DNA of 33,419 bases from Mesorhizobium sp. LSHC420B00 (lineage in GTDB: Bacteria > Pseudomonadota > Alphaproteobacteria > Rhizobiales > Rhizobiaceae): positions 64,917 through 98,335 of the forward strand of contig NZ_AYVY01000016.1 in NCBI RefSeq assembly GCF_000503055.1, in the 5' to 3' direction. This document shows, piece after piece, positions 8,525 to 16,687 of the stretch; the first letter of the stretch is position 1; each line of letters opens with the position of its first letter. A model generated the notes under the pieces. That model was not told the origin of the DNA, ran no database searches, and saw only the letters and a list, made by a program, of their open reading frames with translations. The position numbers were made by a program, and so were the translations under genes.

Positions 8525-8954
8525 GAATCACCTGTTGATGATTGAGCTCGCGCGAGAAGGAGGAATCGCCAAAAATGAAGGGCGGTGACCAGATGGCTGT
8601 CGCCTGTATTACGACGAAGACCGAGGGGGCTTTCAAAGTGTCGCACAGGATCGATGGATCGACCGCGATGTTCCCGCACATATATTTCCGGCTCAGTGTC
8701 ACCTGCGCGCCAGCGGGGTGGTTTTCCCAGCTTGAAAGAGCGACAGCTTGGATAGTCGCATCCTCGACTGCTCCTTGCATCACGAGGTTCGCCGCCGTTT
8801 TTACGCCTGCACGCATCGACAGCGCGCTTGATACGAAAGTCCAGCCGTTAATGACGCCAAGAAGTACCAGACAAAGGATCGGCACAATCAGCGCAAACTC
8901 CACCGCAGCAACACCTGAATCGCACCGGAAATTCCGGACGTACCGCCGTTCCAC
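8514..8954 (-). CDS. TadE-like pilus assembly protein
   Basis: A start at GTG 8954, five bases after the TAA of the TadG-like gene, gives 146 residues. The frame is open upstream to 9080, but that part overlaps the TadG-like coding sequence. The TadE-type segment is [26 protein letters not shown], again with a glutamate at the head of the helix. The rest has two cysteines (KYMCG and SILCD) that could form a disulfide outside the membrane. It lies in a tight three-gene group (TadG, TadE, TadE). Such proteins are pseudopilins of Flp-type pili. The exact start is inferred from gene packing. Confidence 0.8.
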   Translation of the reverse strand: MERRYVRNFRCDSGVAAVEFALIVPILCLVLLGVINGWTFVSSALSMRAGVKTAANLVMQGAVEDATIQAVALSSWENHPAGAQVTLSRKYMCGNIAVDPSILCDTLKAPSVFVVIQATAIWSPPFIFGDSSFSRELNHQQVIRVR

Positions 8955-8959
8955 GAAGA

Positions 8960-10198
8960 TTACTCGACAAGCCGAACAGACTGCGTCGCCGGAATGTCTC
9001 GCATTCCGAGGCTGGTGCAATCCTGGCTGATGCTCGTGTTGCCGGACCACTGCAAGGTACTGGCGACGACCTGCGTGCAACCACCCTTGCCAGAAAAATT
9101 GCCGAGATAATTGACGTCCTGGGTTGGAAAATACAGAGCGCCGGTCAAAAGCGAATCCGCCGTGCCATTGAACGTGTTCGACCCCGTCAGGTTACCTTTG
9201 TTGCCATAAAACAGAACGCCGGAATACGTGCCCGACGTCGGTGCGCTAAGCTTGATTGTGGCGTTGCCGTTCATGCTGACGCCCGAGCTGCCTGCGAGAT
9301 AGATGATGACCCCGTCGCCGGAGATGTTGGCGTTCGAGTTCGCTTTGAAATCACCGCCTTGGATGACGTACACGCCGGGCGAGAGGGCAACGTTGCCGCT
9401 CAGGCTCAGCCCGCTGCAGTACGTCCCGGGGCTAAGGGTCGACAGCCTCGAGTTTTGACAGGGGATTGTGGCTGGTGGCGTCGGCAGGTCGGCAAAGGGA
9501 TCACCGGCGGGTAGGGCCTGGGTTATCGGGCTGGCGCACACCGTCGTCACAGGGTTGTTCAACGAAACACCGCCGGCCGATATCAGGCAGTCGGCCTGAA
9601 GGTTTGCTGATCCTTGAAGCTTGATGGCGTCCGCAGCTATCGAATTCGACATGACGGAACAGCCCGTCATTTTTATGATCGAACTGCCCGAAAAAAGCGC
9701 CGCTTTCGGGGCGGACGGATTGAGCGACAAAGCGCAGGCTTTTGAGACGTCAGTGATAAGGGCCACCGCTCTTGCTTGTGCGCCGACCGCGTTCTGCGTG
9801 AATATCGATGTAAAAAACCGATCGAGGGTCTGATGAAGGATAACCTCGACGGCCTTTTGGGCGACATTCGGGCCGGAGGACGGGGGCGTGAAGACTTCGA
9901 TCGTGCCTGCCGACGCTGCAAAACCGTTCGAGGCTGCTGACAGCGCCACGGCGGAGACAATCGCGGACTTGTCTGATCCCGAAACCTTTTCTAAAGCGCC
10001 AGCATAGGCTGCCGCGTCTGCGACCGCCTGCAATTTCAAGCTGCTGTAGTACCAATAGGACGTTTCGACACCGAAGCCCGCACCGCCGACAATCACTGGC
10101 AAGGACAGGGCGAAAACAACGGCTACGTTGCCGTTATTCCCGAGGCGTCGTCGTAGACTGCTGCCGGACCAGCCGAAGATATGGGCGCCCCATTCCAT
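8960..10198 (-). CDS. TadG-like pilus assembly protein
   Basis: With the ATG at 10198 (MEWGAHIFGW) the protein has 412 residues. The N-terminal motif NNGNVAVVFALSLPVIVGGAGFGVETSYWY matches the TadG-like Flp-assembly domain, a single membrane helix with a pilin-like head. Residues about 60-125 are the usual helical part (KLQAVADAAAYAGAL). The C-terminal 250 residues are rich in G, S and N repeats (LSGNVALSPGVYVIQGGDFKANSNANISGDG), which suggests a repetitive beta structure outside the membrane, with several cysteines. An alternative ATG lies at 10222; neither has a good ribosome site. Two TadE-like genes follow directly. Confidence 0.85.
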   Translation of the reverse strand: MEWGAHIFGWSGSSLRRRLGNNGNVAVVFALSLPVIVGGAGFGVETSYWYYSSLKLQAVADAAAYAGALEKVSGSDKSAIVSAVALSAASNGFAASAGTIEVFTPPSSGPNVAQKAVEVILHQTLDRFFTSIFTQNAVGAQARAVALITDVSKACALSLNPSAPKAALFSGSSIIKMTGCSVMSNSIAADAIKLQGSANLQADCLISAGGVSLNNPVTTVCASPITQALPAGDPFADLPTPPATIPCQNSRLSTLSPGTYCSGLSLSGNVALSPGVYVIQGGDFKANSNANISGDGVIIYLAGSSGVSMNGNATIKLSAPTSGTYSGVLFYGNKGNLTGSNTFNGTADSLLTGALYFPTQDVNYLGNFSGKGGCTQVVASTLQWSGNTSISQDCTSLGMRDIPATQSVRLVE

Positions 10199-10683
10199 TG
10201 AGGTTTGTAGGCGCAAATACATGAAAGAAGGAATAAGAAATTCCCTCCACTTGCACCCTCCTGGGCGGCCGGAACTCAGAGATCCAGTCCATCGCCGAAT
10301 CTGGGGTGGGCGAACGCGAACGAGAGAGAGCCTCCTGGTCGCAGGCTGCGACGCGCGCGGTGTCGACAATCTCATGTACAAAATGCGTTCGTTGGTCTTG
10401 ATGGGGAAGAAAGTGACGCGATCGGCGGCGCCTTCAAGATCTTCGGCAGCAGATATTCGGCCATTCAGAGGGCCCGCGCCTGCATAAGTCCACATCACGA
10501 CGTGCGGAAGTCTCTTCGCGCCGCGAGCTTGCTAGATCACTACGTGTTTCTGCGCGACCCATAGATTCACCGAGTATGCGCTGTGATGTCATGTAACACG
10601 CAACATGACGCACCCCTTGCCGTGCTCCTGTCTTAGGTATTTTATACCCAGGGGATGACTTCAGCTGATTTGGCACTGTATCG
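10199..10683. other. Divergent promoter interval between tadG-like and PilZ genes
   Basis: 485 bases with no convincing gene. Frames reading through it look random. It contains a GTCATGT / ACATGAC palindrome (10588-10609) and a smaller one, GGTAT TTT ATACC (10636-10648), about 35 bases before the PilZ start. Confidence 0.5.
10588..10609. promoter_or_regulatory. Operator-like palindrome
   Basis: GTCATGT (10588-10594) and ACATGAC (10603-10609) form an exact 7-base inverted repeat around 8 bases. The position between divergent TadG-like and PilZ genes fits a binding site for a dimeric regulator. No family is assigned. Confidence 0.35.
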
Positions 10684-10995
10684 ATGGCAAACACTGCGAA
10701 CCCGCTTGATGAGAATTCCGGCGAGCATCGGCGCGAGCGCCGCCAACGTGTGCTAAAGGGCGGCACGATCATCACCGGGATCCAGAATTCCGAAATCAGC
10801 TGCACCTTGCGTAATCAACATGAGGGGGGTGCCGAGCTGAAGGTCGCGCCCGAAGCCCGGGTTCCCGATCGCTTCTTGCTCTACGTCTCGGTTGATGGAC
10901 TTGCCTATCGATCGGAGGTTTGCTGGCGCCGCAACGACCGTATCGGCGTTAAATTCACCGGCACCGAGCCCAAACCGAAACTTCACTACGGCTGA
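10684..10995 (+). CDS. PilZ-domain protein
   Basis: 103 residues forming a single PilZ domain. The first c-di-GMP motif is RRERRQR at residues 17-23 (RxxxR type). The second, normally D/N-x-S-x-x-G, reads NQHEGG, so the serine is replaced. The later strands FLLYVSVDGLAYRSEVCWRRNDRIGVKF match the PilZ barrel core. Rhizobia carry many such single-domain proteins. The changed second motif may lower ligand affinity. It lies opposite the TadG-like operon and could control it or pilus/flagellar function through c-di-GMP made by the GGDEF protein, but this link is inference. Confidence 0.8.
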   Translation: MANTANPLDENSGEHRRERRQRVLKGGTIITGIQNSEISCTLRNQHEGGAELKVAPEARVPDRFLLYVSVDGLAYRSEVCWRRNDRIGVKFTGTEPKPKLHYG

Positions 10996-11843
10996 CCGAC
11001 GGCAAGATGAAGATCACCGGCGCCGTCATCTGCGCCTTGCACCATCATCAGCTTTATCTCCGGACTCCTATGAGCGCATGACGAGGCACTCCGTCACCGC
11101 TCCGTACAGCTATGGCCGCCAGAGGCACACCTAGGGGCAGCGCTCTCGGGTCGCCTATTTTGGCGACGGGTGGCAGCCTGTGGCGAACCGACCGGCCGCG
11201 AGGTATTGAAACGAGGGGCAAGCGAGCCAGCCATCCGATCAGTCGCGTCAGAACCTATTCCGCCGCTGCATCAGACGGCGAGGTGCTTTCTCTTAAAGGT
11301 ACCTTCGCAGCACGTCGCGCCCTCCACCCGTACGTAAGCGAGACCGACGTTGGCTTCGCCGAAGGCTCGCTGACGCGTCCGGGGGGCGCGCGGTCCTGCT
11401 CGATCTCCGCGGTAGCTAATGAGGAACAAACCCCCTCGCGAGAGAGTTCGGTCCCTTTTAGACACGTGGGCCCGACGTGGTTGAACTCGACCCAGCAAAG
11501 CGGAAGGTTATTGCCCGACGTCGTACGGCGGTGGATCAGCTCGGACCTCATCGGTGATGTGATCGGTACTGCGGACATTGCGAACTCACCTCATCCATCG
11601 TCCCGCGAAGGACACTTTTCCACCGGCAAGTGGAAGCTTATGGGGGGCGATCCTTGTCACGCTCGTTTCATACCCGTCTCCCCTTGTTCGAGGTCTGGTG
11701 AGCATCTTCTCGTCCCGACCCGGGGTTCCGCTCTGCCGCCCGCGCGCCGTCGCCGGTCAGGGGTGGCCGACAGGCCATCGCCCAGCGACTTGCCCTTGAC
11801 GGGCCAGCGCACGGCGGCAGGCTGCAATAGTCGGGGCCTGCGA
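10996..11843. other. Gene-poor interval before the IS110 remnant
   Basis: About 850 bases with long open frames on both strands but no protein pattern I recognise. The long plus-strand frame at 11112-12200 is antisense to the transposase at its right end. A perfect hairpin TTCCAC / GTGGAA lies at 11618-11635. The right part, from about 11650, may belong to the end of the insertion sequence. Confidence 0.45.
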
Positions 11844-12870
11844 TCAGGCGGCCGCCGGCAGGATATCTTGTCGCGTCCAGCGGAACCGCGTGCCGTCACT
11901 CCAGATGCGATGCATGATCACCGCCAGCCGGCGCGCCAGCGCGACAATGGCCTTTTGTCGGCCACGCCGCTTGGCGACGTTCATCGCCCAGGCCTTCAGC
12001 CACGACCATTTCGTCACGTGCGTCAGCAGCACCTGCGCGGTCTCGTAGAGCAGCGTTCGCAGCATGCCGTCGCCACAGCAGGATATCCGGCCGATGCGCC
12101 GGCTTTCGCCCGACTCGTGGAGCACCGGCGTCAGGCCAAAAGCCAGCCCGACCGCCTTCGCGCTCTTGAACCGCTGCGGGATGTCGATCGTCGCGGTTAG
12201 GCCAGCGCCACCACCGGACCGACGCTAGGTATCGTCATCAGCCGCCGACAGACCGCATCCTCGCGGACAAGGGTCAGAAGCTTGCGGTGGAGCGTGGCAA
12301 AGTTCTGCCGCAGCTTGCTGGGTGCCTCGAGCAGCGGTTCAACGAGTCAGGCATGCCTTCGGTGAGTTCGCGGATGCGCACCTCGAATTTGACGGCACCA
12401 ACAGGGCCGACCTTGAGCCCGAAGTTGCGCAGCAAGCCGCGGAGGTCGTTCTCAACGGCAATGGCCTTTTCCTGCAAGAGTTTGCGGGCGGTCAGCAGCG
12501 CCCGGCGCTTCTGGTTCGTCAGGGTTTTCACATGCACCGGGCGAAACAGGTTAACCCGCATCATCTGCGCAATGCCGCGGGCGTCATTGCGGTCGGTCTT
12601 GTTCACCTGCGCCTTAAGGAATGCCTTGGTGTGGCGGGTCTCGATGCAGATCACCGGCAGGCCGGCCCTGGCCAGGCCTTCTAACAACCACTGCGACAGG
12701 GGCCCGGCTTCAAGCCCAACGCGCTCAAGCCGCCAGTTGGGATCCTTGAGCACCCGTGCCAGATCCTCCGGATGGCTCGCCACCTTTATCTCGCGGCAAA
12801 TCTGGCCTGTTTCGTCGATGATGCACACTGCGGTCTCTTTCACCGAATCCAATCCGGCATAATATTTCAT
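11844..12870 (-). pseudogene. IS110-family transposase, two frameshifts
   Basis: The N-terminal frame (ATG at 12870, MKYYAGLDSVKETAVCIID) carries the DEDD RuvC-like domain: the first aspartate in GLD, a glutamate in VGLEAGPLSQWL and the pair KTDRNDARGIAQMM. The frame shifts at about 12350 and continues as EPLLEAPSKLRQNFATLH and RRLMTIPSVGPVVALA, then shifts again at about 12200 to TATIDIPQRFKSAKAVGLAFGLTP and on to TAA-side residues ILPAAA at 11844. The last part includes the Transposase_20 serine region (SGESRRIGRIS). Against close relatives the GLDVSLKETAV segment also lacks one codon. A full family member was about 340 residues. This copy cannot be translated as one protein. Confidence 0.9.
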
Positions 12871-12944
12871 GCTGCGCTTCTCCCTCTGATGATGCTTGTG
12901 GCTGCTCCATGCAGACCACGTTTATCATCAGCTCGAAGCGCAGC
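12871..12944 (-). repeat. Structured non-coding end of the IS110 element
   Basis: Directly upstream of the transposase ATG, GCTGCGCTTC (12871-12880) is the reverse complement of GAAGCGCAGC (12935-12944), and CTGATGAT (12886-12893) of ATCATCAG (12924-12931). This gives a long imperfect hairpin. In IS110 elements the non-coding end upstream of the transposase encodes the guide (bridge) RNA, so this stem may be part of it or of the recombination end. The RNA role is inference. Confidence 0.5.
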
Positions 12945-13107
12945 ACCTTCAACATATCCACCATCCACGCTCACCCGAAGATGAGGCTCAAGCCGAATAC
13001 CCCATCTTTTGAAGGTCCTGGGTCCGAAGCTGCCAATCCGCTTCGGCCCAAAGGTTCACTCGATCGTTCGTTTCTCTTCCAGCCAATGCGGCCGACGGAG
13101 AAATGCA

Positions 13108-13285
13108 ATGGGACTTTCACGGTATGATCTTGAAAAGCAGGACCGAAGGGCTTGGAATGCAGGCAAGGAGGTTGGCGCGAGCGCTGAAGCCTCGGCCGAT
13201 ATAGGCCGTCCGGTTTTTCCTCGATCGAGAAGGTCGCCTGCGTGATCGAGCGTTGTTCGACCTTGCAATCGACAGCAAATTGCGG
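13108..13285 (+). pseudogene. Tyrosine-type integrase, N-terminal fragment
   Basis: A good start (GGAG at 13097-13100, ATG at 13108) opens MGLSRYDLEKQDRRAWNAGKEVGA. After a frameshift the reading goes on as ALKPRPI, a TAG where the family has tryptophan, then AVRFFLDREGRLRDRALFDLAIDSKLR. This is the N-terminal part of the rhizobial integrases with the pattern W-A-I-R-x-x-L-D-x-x-x-R-x-R-D-x-A-x-F-x-L-A-I-D-S-K-L-R. The protein stops matching at about 13285, where a piece of a ferredoxin reductase starts on the other strand. The catalytic R-H-R-Y domain is absent. Confidence 0.78.
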
Positions 13286-13290
13286 TTGCG

Positions 13291-13570
13291 ATTAATCTCG
13301 ACCGCGCCGATGCAGAGGTCCATCAAGCTGCGCTTGAAGCTCGAGTCGCTTTATCGGGTGACGATTGTCAGCTTTGGTTGCAGCGGCGAACTCGCTATGG
13401 AAAAGGTTCTCGCGCGCCCTTTGGCGTCGCTCTCCCTGAGAGAGGGCAACCGGACGTAGACGGCCTGGCCGGCGGCGAACTCAAACCGTCGGGCTTCTTC
13501 AACCGAAAGGCCACGGTGCCCTTTGCGTTCTCGTCTCGGGCAACGAAGTTGTCGAGAAAGCCCGCGCAGG
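13291..13570 (-). pseudogene. Ferredoxin reductase-like FAD protein, N-terminal fragment
   Basis: Three frame-shifted pieces read as the first domain of a flavodoxin/ferredoxin reductase: GFLDNFVARDENAKGTVAFRLKKPDG, then FEFAAGQAVYVRLPSLRESDAKGRARTFSIASSPL with the FAD motif R-x-F-S-I-A-S, then KLTIVTR, an in-frame TAA at 13351-13353, and SDSSFKRSLMDL. The fragment stops at EIN (13291), where relatives continue into the FAD/NAD part; there it meets the integrase fragment. The C-terminal NAD(P)H domain is gone. It is the last piece in a minus-strand run that includes exoD and the terC-like gene. Confidence 0.72.
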
Positions 13571-13721
13571 TTTGAGAAAACTGGTCCGCCTCCACCGTGT
13601 AGCATTCAGGCCATCGCGCATGCTCATAGCCAGCAACACGAGGTTCTTCGCGCCAGCCGCCAGTTCGACTACCTGGACGATATAGAAGACCGACGCGCCC
13701 GTAATCTCGCAAATCCGGCGC

Positions 13722-14353
13722 TTAGGACGTCGAGAGCGCTGAGGCCACAACAACAAGCAGAGCCGCGGTCGCGACAAACGACGCCGAGGCGAGCAGCAGT
13801 CCAATCAGGGTGACGAGACCGTCGCGTTCCATCAAGGCGACGGCCAAGACCACAAGTGAGAGCACCGGCAGGATATTGCCGAAGGGAATTGGCAGGGCGA
13901 TAACGACGGCGAGCAGGAAGATCGGTACGCCGAGCAGGGTCTGCACCGTCGGGCCCGTCAGGATCTCCAGCCGACCGGCGCGCACCATTTTCTCCACCCG
14001 GCCGATCATCGGCATCGAATGACGGACGACAAGATCGAGCGCCGCAGGCGAAAACTGGCGCTCGCTGATGATGGCGGGAACCAGACCCTCCGGTTGCCCG
14101 CGACGATCTGGAGCGAGACCAGCGCGAGTCCGCTGCCGAAAACCATGCCGAACGGCCCCGGGATCGGCGTCAGCGCCGGAATGGCCAGAAACAGGATTGA
14201 GAAGCCGATGCCAGTTTGGCCCATCGCCTCCAGAGCCTCCCCAATCGAGAGGCCGCCTTTCGCGCGAGCGAGTTCCAGCATCTCGTTCAACCGCGCGGAG
14301 GCCGCACCCTGCGGCGGTCTTCTGTTCGCATCCTGATCGGACGTCTCGCGCAC
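13722..14353 (-). pseudogene. exoD: ExoD-family membrane protein, frameshifted
   Basis: The start is GTG at 14353 with AAGGA eight bases upstream. The first frame gives MLELARAKGGLSIGEALEAMGQTGIGFSILFLAIPALTPIPGPFG and GSGLALVSLQIVAGNRR. At about 14090 the frame shifts, and the protein goes on as GLVPAIISERQFSPAALDLVVRHSMPMIGRVEKMVRAGRLEIL, then several hydrophobic helices to TAA at 13722. Joined, it has the ExoD length of about 210 residues and its typical PGP and IGRVEK segments. ExoD affects exopolysaccharide and alkali tolerance in rhizobia. One base change would restore it, so a sequencing error is possible. Confidence 0.82.
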
Positions 14354-14364
14354 GCAGCCGGTCC

Positions 14365-14667
14365 TTACGTATCCTCGCCAGCTCTGTTCAGAGCCCGGAC
14401 AAGGGCTGCGCATTGCGGGTCCTGGCTATCTAGAAGCTCCACCGGCGCGGTACGGCCAATCGCTATGTTGATGGCGGTGACCGCCGCCCAGCCGTAGTCG
14501 CCGGCGGCGCGCTCAATCAGTTGCGGGCCTTGAGACGTCAGGCAGTTCTGGGACTGGCGAACGATTTCCACCGGAAGCCTCGCGCGCTCAGCTTGTTCCT
14601 GTATCTGGGTTTGCAGGGGGCCGATGACGAGCATGGCAAAAATCCAGGTGATGAATTCCGCAATCAT
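14365..14667 (-). CDS. Small membrane-anchored hypothetical protein
   Basis: ATG at 14667, preceded by GGAAGAAG, gives 100 residues starting MIAEFITWIFAMLVIGPLQTQIQEQAERA. The first 20 residues are hydrophobic and likely a membrane anchor; the rest is soluble with an AGDYGWAAVTAINIAIG segment and two cysteines. The frame is open upstream to 14829, but that part overlaps the terC-like gene and has no signature. It sits between the terC-like gene and exoD on the same strand, probably in one operon. I do not recognise the family. Confidence 0.65.
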   Translation of the reverse strand: MIAEFITWIFAMLVIGPLQTQIQEQAERARLPVEIVRQSQNCLTSQGPQLIERAAGDYGWAAVTAINIAIGRTAPVELLDSQDPQCAALVRALNRAGEDT

Positions 14668-14719
14668 ATCTTCTTCCTTCTGTTCCTTAGCTAACGGTCT
14701 TCGTCTTTGCAGAGCCCGG

Positions 14720-15704
14720 TCACACAGGCTGCCGCTGCTGATCCCGCGTCTTGAGAAGACTCCAGACCACGCCGGCGCCAATGATCGCAAAGGTAATGCC
14801 GAGCGAGAGGGCGGCCGGGAACTTTTCAAGGCCCAGGAGATCGGCGACGAAGATCTTCGAGCCGATGAAGATCAGAACGATAGCGAGCGCGGGCTTCAGG
14901 TAACGGAAGCGGTGGATCATCGCCGCAAGCGCGAAATAAAGGGCGCGAAGGCCGAGGATCGCAAAGATGTTCGAGGTGTAGACGATGAACGGATCGGTTG
15001 TGATCGCGAATCGCAGGGACGGAATCCACGGCGAAGATGACGTCGGCCACCTCGACCATCACCAGCGCCATGAAGAGCGGCGTGATGAACCAGCTCGTCC
15101 GGCGCGTGCCGAGATTTCTCTTTTTGACGAAAAACCGCTCGCCGTGGTGCTCGTCGGTGACGTTAAGGCGATTGCGCATGAAGCGGACGAGGACGTTCTT
15201 CGATACGTCAGGTTCTGCCTCCTTGATGATCAGCATCTTGATGCCAGTGACAATCAGGAACGCGGCGAAGATATAAAGGACCCAAGCGAACTCGACGACC
15301 AGCGTCGCGCCGACACCGATCATGATGGCACGCAGCACGAGGACGCCGAGGATGCCCCAGAAGAGCACCCGGTGTTGGTAAATGCGCGGCACGGCAAAGA
15401 ATGAGAATATCAGGGCAATGACGAAGACGTTGTCGAGCGCCAGCGTCTTTTCGACGACGAAGCCTGTCAGATAGGCGAGGCCGGCGTCGGAGCCGAGATA
15501 CCACCATACCCAGCCACCGAAGGCGAGCCCGAGCGCGATATAGAGGGCAGAAAGCATTACGCTTTCACGGACGCCGATTTCCTTGTCCTGCCTGTGAAGA
15601 ATTCCAAGGTCGAACGACAAAATGGCGATAACGCGGGCAAAAAAGCTCGACCACATCCAGAGCGGCGTTCCCAGCCACTCGACGAACAAAAATGAGAGGT
15701 TCAA
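14720..15704 (-). pseudogene. TerC/Alx-family membrane protein, frameshifted
   Basis: The likely start is TTG at 15704 (LNLSFLFVEWLGTPLWMW), with AGGGG seven bases upstream. The protein has about eight membrane helices and TerC signatures: FDLGILHRQDKEIGVRESVMLSALYI, LTGFVVEKTLALDNVFVIALIF, VPRIYQHRVLFWGI and EVADVIFAVDSVPAI. After PAI the frame breaks (about 15010), and the true continuation is in another frame: FAITTDPFIVYTSNIFAILGLRALYFALAAMIHRFRYLK, then KIFVADLLGL to the stop at 14720. Relative to the family two bases (a TT) are missing. Alx-type TerC proteins export manganese. The acidic metal-site residues are present in both parts. Confidence 0.85.
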
Positions 15705-15840
15705 GGGCAATCCCCTGTCGGCACGGGTTGTCAGAAAATCGGTCCGACATCGCAAGAGTGCCGAGGCTCTCACCAGAGGGGCCCGGACCAGCGGGTTGGT
15801 GCCCACTTGGGGATTCATTTTCTGGCGATCAAGGGTCCGG
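15705..15840 (-). promoter_or_regulatory. Switch-like mRNA leader of the terC/alx-type gene
   Basis: Read on the minus strand, four short elements lie upstream of the TTG: (1) CCGGACC at 15840-15834, (2) GGTCCGG at 15789-15783, (3) TGTCGGACC at 15749-15741, (4) CCGACA at 15721-15716, whose last base starts the AGGGG ribosome site. Element 1 can pair with 2 while 3 pairs with 4. Alternatively 2 pairs with 3, freeing 4 and the ribosome site. Alx-type genes elsewhere are controlled by manganese/pH riboswitches (yybP-ykoY), but I do not see that class's conserved loops. An ATG at 15818 is in frame with the gene, so part of this stretch could be coding. Confidence 0.4.
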
Positions 15841-16198
15841 CGGGACTTTTATTGGGCCTGAAAATTTGCCTCTCGGAGTCTCGCTTAGGTCGTACACGTG
15901 AAGCACACCCCATCTGGCGCGACATGAGATGATGGGCGAGAGGTGAAGACAATAAGAACAAGGAAAGCGCTATCTGCCTTGATGACGACCTTGCCCTTGG
16001 CAGGGGGCGGACCGCCTGCCAGGGATAAGCTGCATTTGGTCACGGCCGTGAATTGACCCGGAGCGAGCGAGCTTCCGCTTGGGGGCGACTCCGGCCGCTG
16101 GTGATGTCGTCACGACCATCATGCGGCCACGCCATTCCACGTCCTATTGAATTTCACAGGTGATCAAAGTGCTCCAGCCAAAGAAAGCGGTCCAACCG
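15841..16198. other. Gene-free divergent interval
   Basis: About 360 bases between the terC-like gene (minus) and the EF-hand gene (plus) with no recognisable protein in any frame. It should hold the promoter of the terC-like gene. Confidence 0.5.
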
Positions 16199-16230
16199 GC
16201 GACGGATATCGTTTTTGCCGGCGTTTAACG
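16199..16230 (+). promoter_or_regulatory. Putative ECF-sigma promoter, copy 1
   Basis: GCGACGGAT (16199-16207), 12 bases, then GGCGTTTAACG (16220-16230), 34 bases before the ATG of the EF-hand gene. The same two boxes with the same spacing recur at 18245-18276. The CGTTT-containing downstream box resembles -10 elements of ECF sigma factors. The ECF gene directly downstream of the EF-hand gene is the obvious candidate reader. Confidence 0.6.
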
Positions 16231-16264
16231 ATCGAGCCTGAACCTCGACCGAAAGGACCACGCA

Positions 16265-16660
16265 ATGAAGACCTTCCTCAAGCGCAGCATATCCATGCCC
16301 GCAATCATCCTGCTTTGCACGGGGGCGGGCGCGGCCGCGCCGCTCGGTGACAAGAATGGCGACGGCAAGCTGGCCTTGGCCGAATTTCAGTCGGCGTTCG
16401 AAATACGGATAATGCGTGCCGACACCAACACCGACGGCAGAATCTCACTGGACGAATGGAAAGCGCGTCCGGCCGCGGGCAAGGGCGAGCGTGACCCCTC
16501 AAAAGTGTTTGCAACACTGGACAAGAACAATGACGGCTTTCTCGAAAAGGCCGAGATTGATCCGATGGCAAGACGGCGTTTCGATCTTATCGATACAAAC
16601 GCAGACGGCATGATTTCGGCTGAGGAGCTTTCAGCGCGAAAGGCATTGGCCAAGAAGTGA
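16265..16660 (+). CDS. Secreted EF-hand calcium-binding protein
   Basis: 131 residues. An N-terminal signal peptide (MKTFLKRSISMPAIILLCTGAGAAA) is followed by four EF-hand loops: DKNGDGKLALAEF, DTNTDGRISLDEW, DKNNDGFLEKAEI and DTNADGMISAEEL. Each has the 1-3-5-12 acidic pattern, so it should bind calcium or a similar ion in the periplasm or outside. AAAGGACC precedes the ATG. The stop is followed within about 30 bases by an ECF sigma factor gene and then a metal-sensor-like protein, a gene order seen in other Alphaproteobacteria. A promoter-like pair of boxes lies 34 bases upstream, shared with the GCG_CRPN-like gene at 18309. Confidence 0.9.
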   Translation: MKTFLKRSISMPAIILLCTGAGAAAPLGDKNGDGKLALAEFQSAFEIRIMRADTNTDGRISLDEWKARPAAGKGERDPSKVFATLDKNNDGFLEKAEIDPMARRRFDLIDTNADGMISAEELSARKALAKK

Positions 16661-16687
16661 AGGCAAAGATTTGCGGGCACATTATCC

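Larger units (their letters stand above)
11844..12944 (-). mobile_element. IS110-family insertion sequence (ends not fixed)
   Basis: The broken IS110 transposase plus the structured non-coding DNA before its start. IS110 elements have no clear terminal repeats and make no target duplication, so the ends cannot be set by eye; the element may extend left to about 11600 and right to about 13000. Just beyond its right side lies the fragment of a tyrosine integrase. Confidence 0.65.

Noticed and set aside
10222..10498. Upstream extension of the TadG-like frame to 10498
   Set aside because: The extra 100 residues are arginine- and proline-rich without conservation signs, and TadG proteins begin a few residues before the membrane helix.
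11112..12200. 362-codon plus-strand open frame
   Set aside because: Its right half is antisense to the IS110 transposase and the rest is low-complexity, arginine- and proline-rich sequence with no recognisable domain.
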